Shown here: one piece after another, positions 23,798-28,213 of the stretch
Numbering within the stretch: position 1 is the stretch's first letter
Layout of the letters: each line of letters starts with the position of its first letter
Assembly: GCA_937902395.1 (NCBI GenBank)
Contig: CALGTV010000110.1
Location: 1-28,213, forward strand
DNA length: 28,213 bases
Direction: 5' to 3'
Source of the DNA: an uncultured Ruminococcus sp.
GTDB lineage: Bacteria; Bacillota; Clostridia; Oscillospirales; Ruminococcaceae
Translations under genes and position numbers: made by a program
Notes under the pieces: generated by a model
The model's database searches: none
What the model was told of the DNA's origin: nothing
The model's input: the letters and a program-made list of their open reading frames with translations, nothing else

Positions 23798-25213
23798 TTA
23801 CTGCTCGTTATATTTTTTTATTTCTTCATCTACTTTCTTTGTCATATCCTTGCACATCTTGTCCCAGTTTTCAACAGCATTTTCGCCGTTCAAAAACGAT
23901 TCTGTCAGATTATTCATAACGCCTCTTGATTCATAAGAAAAATCTCCGCCGCCGTACATTTTTCCGCCCATGCCATAGCCGAAATCAAACAGCGGATTCT
24001 TTTTCGCCTCGTCAAGATAGCTCCGTACTGCGTCGTACTGCTCCTCTGTTACGTAGGGAATCCATTTGCCGTATGCGTCTTTTTCCTTTACGCTGAGACT
24101 TTCTTTTTCAAGCTGTCTGTATTTTTCCTCTGCCGCCACAACTCTTTCACATTTCAGATATGCCGCAACAGCCTCGGGATTCTGGGAATTTTTCACCAGC
24201 ATTTTCGCCTTGTAATCGCAGTTTATACTGTAATTTTCAGCGTCGGGATTTTTCGGAAAAGGTACAACCATAATATCCTTTTTGGCATTTTTAGCATTTG
24301 TCATACCTAATGCCCAATCACCCATGGCATAAAAAATGGTTGAATTATCGTTGGGATAAAATTCGTACCAATTGGGATTGTAAAGATTTTCGTCGGAAAT
24401 TTTCTTCATAAGCTTTTCAGCCTCTGCTATGCCCTTATCCTTAATATTATTTGTAAATGCGCCGTCCTCGTACTTCACTACGGTACTTCCCGATGAAGTC
24501 AGCAAAGCCCTGCCGAAATCGCCGCTTATACCATACCTGCGTGTTTCGGCTTCGGGATTTGAAACAAATTTGCTCATCATGTCAAGCATAACGTTCCAGT
24601 CCCATTTGCCCTCAAGATACAGCTCATAAGGGTCGTCAAGCTTTTCCTTTTTCACAAGCTTGCGGCTATACATTATAAGGTCAGGCGATGAAACACCATA
24701 TGGCATTACATAGTGCTCGCCGTTGTATTCAAACATATCTATAGCACTCTCCATATCAGCCCATAAGCCCTCATTTACGCCCATAACATCAAAATACGGG
24801 TCAAGAGGGTCGAACAGATTATTTTTCACGCCATAAGGGAAAGTAGTTTCATCATATGGGAACATATCAACAGATTCGCCGCAGGCAAGATAATAATCCA
24901 ACATGGAATATTTTTCCTCAGCATTGACCTGCACATAGTTGATGTCTCCGCCGTAGAAATCGCGGAAAAGCGACAGTGCCGCAGGACTTGCGCCGCCGTC
25001 CTGTGTATCAAGACTGAAATCCGCAAACCATGTTATTGTACGATTTTTAGCCTTATCTTCGGGAGATTCAGTAGGCGGCTCAGTAGGGATTATCTGTTCT
25101 TCTGATACAACTTCTAATTCCTTATTTTCTTTTTTATCATCGCAGGAAACAGTTGCAGATGTTACAAAAATCAACGCCGCAATTCCTGCTAATATTTTCT
25201 TTGTGTATTTCAT
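23798..25213 (-). CDS. Extracellular solute-binding lipoprotein (ABC sugar-binding type)
   Basis: The 471-residue precursor has a lipoprotein signal ending TVSC, with lipidation at C24, then an acidic Glu/Pro/Thr stretch, then a family 1-like solute-binding fold (for example LFRDFYGGDINYVQV near the start and YAMGDWALGMTNA in the middle). Such proteins normally deliver sugars to an ABC importer, but no permease or ATPase of that type is adjacent; the neighbour is a GT-C-like membrane protein. It may serve a distant transporter or have a sensing role. AAAGGAG lies 7 nt before the ATG, and a leader of about 180 nt precedes it. Confidence 0.85.
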   Translation of the reverse strand: MKYTKKILAGIAALIFVTSATVSCDDKKENKELEVVSEEQIIPTEPPTESPEDKAKNRTITWFADFSLDTQDGGASPAALSLFRDFYGGDINYVQVNAEEKYSMLDYYLACGESVDMFPYDETTFPYGVKNNLFDPLDPYFDVMGVNEGLWADMESAIDMFEYNGEHYVMPYGVSSPDLIMYSRKLVKKEKLDDPYELYLEGKWDWNVMLDMMSKFVSNPEAETRRYGISGDFGRALLTSSGSTVVKYEDGAFTNNIKDKGIAEAEKLMKKISDENLYNPNWYEFYPNDNSTIFYAMGDWALGMTNAKNAKKDIMVVPFPKNPDAENYSINCDYKAKMLVKNSQNPEAVAAYLKCERVVAAEEKYRQLEKESLSVKEKDAYGKWIPYVTEEQYDAVRSYLDEAKKNPLFDFGYGMGGKMYGGGDFSYESRGVMNNLTESFLNGENAVENWDKMCKDMTKKVDEEIKKYNEQ

Positions 25214-25310
25214 TTGTATTCTCCTTTAAAATTATGTCACTAATAATTATCTCCCTCATGTCAGGATTTCTATGACAAACGGGAATCTCTAAATATTATT
25301 TATCACGCCC

Positions 25311-25349
25311 ACAAACTGAAACTTTGTAATACACAAAGTTTGGGTTTGT
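25311..25349 (-). promoter_or_regulatory. Long stem-loop in the leader of the solute-binding protein operon
   Basis: ACAAAC/GTTTGT outer pairs, a 2-nt internal loop, then a perfect 9-bp stem AAACTTTGT/ACAAAGTTT around AATAC. In the plus direction it is followed by a T-rich run, so it could also stop plus-strand transcription. A short palindrome, GAAC-GT-GTTC (25367-25376), lies upstream in the same leader, near +17. Confidence 0.55.
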
Positions 25350-25399
25350 TTTGTTTTCTTATAACTGAACGTGTTCTGCTTTTTAGAGATACACTATTT

Positions 25400-25429
25400 A
25401 TTATACTATTTCCATACAAGCTATGTCAA
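25400..25429 (-). promoter_or_regulatory. Promoter of the solute-binding protein operon
   Basis: The minus strand reads TTGACA (25429-25424), an 18-nt spacer, TATAAT (25405-25400). Both hexamers are consensus. Predicted +1 is near 25393. Confidence 0.82.
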
Positions 25430-25442
25430 GTTTTTTCACAAC

Positions 25443-25466
25443 AAAAAAGGCTGTCCGCAGACAGCC
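25443..25466 (-). terminator. Intrinsic terminator of the ferredoxin gene
   Basis: GGCTGTC (25449-25455) and GACAGCC (25460-25466) pair around a 4-nt loop, followed on the minus strand by six T. It is 18 nt after the stop codon. Confidence 0.9.
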
Positions 25467-25484
25467 CTTTGATATGCGTATTAA

Positions 25485-25655
25485 TTATTCCTCAACAGGA
25501 GCGCCAACAGGACAAACACCTGCACAAGCACCGCATCCAACGCAAGTATCAGCGTCGATTGTGTACTTTCCATCGCCCTCGGAAATTGCACTTACAGGAC
25601 ACTCAGCCTCGCAAGCACCGCAGCTTACGCACTCGTCATTAATTACATATGCCAT
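25485..25655 (-). CDS. 2[4Fe-4S] ferredoxin, clostridial type
   Basis: This 56-residue protein contains two classical cluster-binding motifs, CVSCGACEAECP and CVGCGACAGVCP, in the typical symmetrical arrangement, with a short acidic linker and tail. It is a small cytosolic electron carrier, in anaerobes commonly for pyruvate:ferredoxin oxidoreductase and hydrogenase. It has GGAGGT 8 nt before the ATG, its own extended -10 promoter and a strong terminator, so it is monocistronic and probably well expressed. Confidence 0.97.
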   Translation of the reverse strand: MAYVINDECVSCGACEAECPVSAISEGDGKYTIDADTCVGCGACAGVCPVGAPVEE

Positions 25656-25705
25656 AGTTATGTACCTCCATAAGAATTTTTTCAGGATATAATCCTACTG
25701 TATAT

Positions 25706-25734
25706 ATTTTAACACATTAAAATATAAATTGCAA
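25706..25734 (-). promoter_or_regulatory. Promoter of the ferredoxin gene
   Basis: The minus strand reads TTGCAA (25734-25729), a 17-nt spacer, TAAAAT (25711-25706), with extended -10 TGT before it. Confidence 0.72.
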
Positions 25735-25811
25735 GTCTTTCTTGTTAGTATTAGCTTATTGTACACAAATCAACACCATTTCTTAAAAGAATATGAACTT
25801 TCTGAATTATC

Positions 25812-25841
25812 TTGACAATATCACTCATACTGTGTTATAAT
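25812..25841 (+). promoter_or_regulatory. Promoter of the lipoprotein gene at 25900
   Basis: TTGACA (25812-25817), an 18-nt spacer, TATAAT (25836-25841), with TGT just before the -10. Predicted +1 is near 25848. Confidence 0.85.
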
Positions 25842-25899
25842 ATCTGTAGTTATTATAGGTGCAGTCTGTGCTGTACCGTAAATTCCGGAGGAATAGAAC

Positions 25900-26475
25900 A
25901 TGAAAAAATATAGAATCATACCCCTTATACTTGCGGCTGTTATGGCTGCTGCTCCCCTTTCAAGCTGTTCAAATGGCAAGGAGAACTCATCTTCAAGTCA
26001 GGTTGCTGTAAATAAGCAGGACGGACTTGCTAAAACTGAAATCAAGGCCGAAATCTCGGAAGTTACTCTCAGTAACGATACCTCTTTTAAGCTTAACAAT
26101 GTTATCGATTATGGCAAAACTGATGACGACGGAAACAGATTCCTCTATCTTGATGTGACTATCACAAATAATACTGCTAAGGAATACGAGCTTAATATCC
26201 TCAATAATTTCTACATTCTCTACCCCGACGGAGAAGAAGCTCACTTTGATATAAGAACTCAGCTTTACGCTCAGAATAATATTGACAGCTATATCACAAA
26301 TCCATTTAAACTTACTGCAAATGGACAATTGGCTGGAATTATCGGCGGATTTATTGTTCCTCCCGATAAAAACGATTTCCAGGTATGCTTCTTCCCAACA
26401 CAAGACGTTATGACCGACAAGGAAAGCGTTATTAAGGTTGATGTTACTGCTGATAACATTGTAAAAATGAATTAA
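25900..26475 (+). CDS. Secreted lipoprotein with a DUF5067/DUF4352-like fold
   Basis: This 191-residue precursor has a lipoprotein signal ending PLSSC (lipidation at C23), a Ser-rich spacer and one beta-rich domain. The pattern RFLYLDVTITNNTAKEYEL followed by a GIIGGFIVPP segment resembles the Ig-like DUF4352/DUF5067 families of Gram-positive surface lipoproteins, whose role is mostly unknown. GGAGG lies 8 nt before the ATG. It is monocistronic, with a strong promoter and a terminator shared with the convergent flippase gene. Confidence 0.85.
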   Translation: MKKYRIIPLILAAVMAAAPLSSCSNGKENSSSSQVAVNKQDGLAKTEIKAEISEVTLSNDTSFKLNNVIDYGKTDDDGNRFLYLDVTITNNTAKEYELNILNNFYILYPDGEEAHFDIRTQLYAQNNIDSYITNPFKLTANGQLAGIIGGFIVPPDKNDFQVCFFPTQDVMTDKESVIKVDVTADNIVKMN

Positions 26476-26483
26476 TTGATAAG

Positions 26484-26515
26484 CAACCGCCTGTTATACG
26501 CAGGCGGTTGTTTTT
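26484..26515 (+). terminator. Intrinsic terminator of the lipoprotein gene, overlapping the flippase 3' end
   Basis: CAACCGCCTG (26484-26493) and CAGGCGGTTG (26501-26510) form a 10-bp stem with a 7-nt loop, followed by TTTTT (26511-26515). The right arm also encodes the last residues of the minus-strand flippase, whose TAA stop lies in the loop. Confidence 0.9.
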
Positions 26516-28101
26516 GTCCTTTTCACCTTTACCGAAAGCAGATACAGCGACAGCAGATAAACAAATCCCCCTGCTATAACTGCCGCAATTGCCGCTGTTA
26601 TGTCTCCTGTATTATTTCTGCCGCATATATCTGCTACAAGATATGCCGCCGCACCGCACAATACTCCTGCGTATACAACTGCCGCAAACGGCGCAAGAGA
26701 TATGGCTATATCGGCCGCTTTCAGATATGTATAAAGCGATACAGCCAGTATCACTCCATAGCAGATTGTTGTGGACACTGCCGCGCCGTCTGCGCCCATA
26801 AATGGAATAAATAAAATATTTCCAACGGTTTTTACTGCCGTGCCAAGAAGCATTATTTTCAGCGGAGATGAGGGCTTGCCAATTCCTTGCAGCATGGCAA
26901 AAACAGGAAATGACACACACAGACATACCATTCCCGGCATAAGCCACCGCAGAGAACTTATACACAAATTCGCTTCGTCGCTCTGCCCTGCGTAAAGTAT
27001 ATGCAGTATCTGCGGTGAAAGAATGCCAATTCCCACAGCTGAGGGAACGGCTATTACTGCCGCTGTAAGCAATGCCTGTATGGTATTGCGGCGAAGTTCC
27101 TCTTTATTGCCCGCGCTCCATGCCGACGCAATACAGGGCAGAATTCCCTTTCCAAGCATATTCGTCACAGAGGGAACGAGATTGAAAACCGTCAGGGCAA
27201 TTCCCGAAAATGAACCGTATACAAATCGCGGTATATCCTCCGCCGCAACTCCCACGGGTATATCACCTTTATAGCCAAAATATGTTATACAGCCGATTAT
27301 TGTACCCATATCAATTATCGCTGTAAGATTTGTCACTACGGAGCTTACGCCTATAGGTAAAGCTGTTTTTATCAGCTCCGAAGTGATTTTTCCACGTTCC
27401 GTCAGATGTTTTTCACCTTTATCCTTTGGTTTTTTTGAAAATAAATTCAAAACAGCAAAAAACAGCATCGCTCCCAGTGAGGACAAAGTAACACCTGCGA
27501 TTCCTGCCGCCGCCGCAAGAGCGCGAACATCTGTTATTTCAGGAAAATATTTCAGTATTTCCGTTCCGTGACTGTTTACATATCCGCACAGCCACAAGCC
27601 CGTGACAACTCGCACTATACCCTCTGCCGCCTGCGAAAAAGCTGTGGGGTACATATTGCTCATGCCCTCGTAATATCCGCGCTCCACCGCTGTTATACAG
27701 CCGAATAATACAGAGGGGGCTATCATTGCTACAGCAAGGGCGACTTCGTTATCCCCTGATGACAAAACGCTGAAAGGCCTTGCAAGAAGAAGTATCAGCA
27801 AACTTCCAGCCAATCCCACAATAGAAAACAATAAAAGCGCAATACGGCGGATTCTGCGGATATTGCCGTACATTCCGAATGCGCGGCTTTTTGCTGTCAT
27901 TGCGGCAACTGCTGTTGAAAGTCCTGTTACAGTAAAGGCGTAAACAGGCATAAATATGCTGTATGCGGCACTGAAATAGCTCATGCCCACGCCGCCAAGA
28001 AGATTTGTAAGCGGTATTTTGAACACCGCACCAAGTACTTTTGCCACTGCCGCGGATATCATGAGGATTACCGAACCTTTTATAAAATTCTGCTTTTTCA
28101 A
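26494..28101 (-). CDS. SpoVB-like polysaccharide/lipid flippase (MATE/MOP superfamily)
   Basis: The preferred start is a TTG at 28101, with GGGAG about 9 nt upstream; the protein then begins with KKQNFIKGSVILMI, the usual N-terminus of SpoVB/YtgP-type flippases. A longer frame to a GTG at 28155 adds 18 unlikely basic residues with no ribosome binding site. The 535-residue product has about 14 membrane segments and family stretches such as GVGMSYFSAAYSIFMPVY and LVPSVTNMLGKGILPCIASA. These proteins flip lipid-linked precursors such as lipid II or polysaccharide units. The exact substrate, and whether it is sporulation-linked, cannot be read here. The start codon is the main doubt. Confidence 0.88.
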   Translation of the reverse strand: MKKQNFIKGSVILMISAAVAKVLGAVFKIPLTNLLGGVGMSYFSAAYSIFMPVYAFTVTGLSTAVAAMTAKSRAFGMYGNIRRIRRIALLLFSIVGLAGSLLILLLARPFSVLSSGDNEVALAVAMIAPSVLFGCITAVERGYYEGMSNMYPTAFSQAAEGIVRVVTGLWLCGYVNSHGTEILKYFPEITDVRALAAAAGIAGVTLSSLGAMLFFAVLNLFSKKPKDKGEKHLTERGKITSELIKTALPIGVSSVVTNLTAIIDMGTIIGCITYFGYKGDIPVGVAAEDIPRFVYGSFSGIALTVFNLVPSVTNMLGKGILPCIASAWSAGNKEELRRNTIQALLTAAVIAVPSAVGIGILSPQILHILYAGQSDEANLCISSLRWLMPGMVCLCVSFPVFAMLQGIGKPSSPLKIMLLGTAVKTVGNILFIPFMGADGAAVSTTICYGVILAVSLYTYLKAADIAISLAPFAAVVYAGVLCGAAAYLVADICGRNNTGDITAAIAAVIAGGFVYLLSLYLLSVKVKRTKTTACV

Positions 28102-28169
28102 TATTCTACGCTCCCGAAAATATTTTCTTAAAGAAAATTTGCTGTGGTAACTCACACGAGAATGGGATT

Positions 28170-28213
28170 CTAAAGGGCGAAGCCCTTTAGCAGAGTCCAG
28201 AGACAGCGTCTCT
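28170..28213. repeat. Palindromic intergenic repeat, cut by the window end
   Basis: CTAAAGGGC-GAA-GCCCTTTAG (28170-28190) is a perfect 9-bp hairpin. After a short spacer comes a second, AGAGAC-AGC-GTCTCT (28199-28213), which probably continues outside. I recognise the AAAGGGC-GAA-GCCCTTT plus GTCC-AGAG style from tandem palindromic intergenic repeats of Clostridia (recollection, not a search). It lies upstream of the flippase gene. Confidence 0.6.

Noticed and set aside
28102..28155. GTG start at 28155 for the flippase
   Set aside because: No ribosome binding site, and it adds a basic segment absent from the family; the TTG at 28101 with GGGAG gives the family N-terminus.
1..28213. CRISPR array, prophage, or integrase-associated attachment site
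   Set aside because: No regular repeat-spacer array, integrase, phage structural gene or tRNA-end duplication is visible.

Overview
The window looks like chromosome from a low-to-mid GC, Gram-positive anaerobe of the Clostridia, most likely a cellulosome-bearing Ruminococcus or close relative (R. flavefaciens-like). The reasons are two secreted proteins ending in type I dockerins, a GH26 mannanase with a Pro/Thr/Lys/Glu linker, Firmicutes-type rimP-nusA-ylxR-ylxQ-infB synteny, strong AGGAGG ribosome binding sites, a two-cluster ferredoxin, and TTGACA/TATAAT promoters with T-run terminators. The genus is an inference; no rRNA is present to settle it.

Layout, left to right. (1) 1-425: 3'-truncated tRNA-Val(UAC) on the minus strand, its consensus promoter, and AT-rich noncoding DNA. 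(2) 426-2901: a 771-residue fusion of XRE helix-turn-helix, cupin and acyl-CoA synthetase (minus), with a clear promoter and a palindrome just downstream of the predicted +1. (3) 3023-6338: a dockerin island. A CAP-domain/dockerin protein (plus) and a CBM-GH26-linker-dockerin mannanase (minus) converge on a structured 3' region with back-to-back terminators. (4) 6448-11934: a small unknown protein and a four-gene minus-strand operon for a GldA/GldF/GldG-type ABC system plus a DUF4340-like protein. (5) 11974-20517: a nine-gene translation and RNA operon read rimP, nusA, ylxR, ylxQ, infB, rbfA, nrnA, truB, ribF. A 163-bp MITE-like inverted-repeat element sits exactly between rimP and nusA, and a terminator-like hairpin lies in the leader. 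(6) 20600-25429: a membrane-anchored Ig-like (Big_2) protein, and a two-gene unit of a solute-binding lipoprotein and a GT-C-like membrane protein behind a leader of about 180 nt. (7) 25443-28213: a 2[4Fe-4S] ferredoxin, a plus-strand lipoprotein, a SpoVB/MATE-like flippase, and a palindromic intergenic repeat cut by the window edge.

How the genes fit together. The mannanase would be secreted and docked onto a cohesin-bearing scaffoldin to degrade beta-mannan. The CAP protein would occupy the same scaffold, with an unknown role. The rimP-ribF operon supports ribosome maturation, transcription elongation, initiation, nanoRNA turnover, tRNA modification and flavin synthesis. The Gld-type ABC system is complete by gene content but its substrate is unknown. 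Most of the novelty is in regulation and architecture: the self-contained regulator-sensor-enzyme fusion with its candidate operator, the CAP-dockerin protein, and the MITE inside an essential operon.
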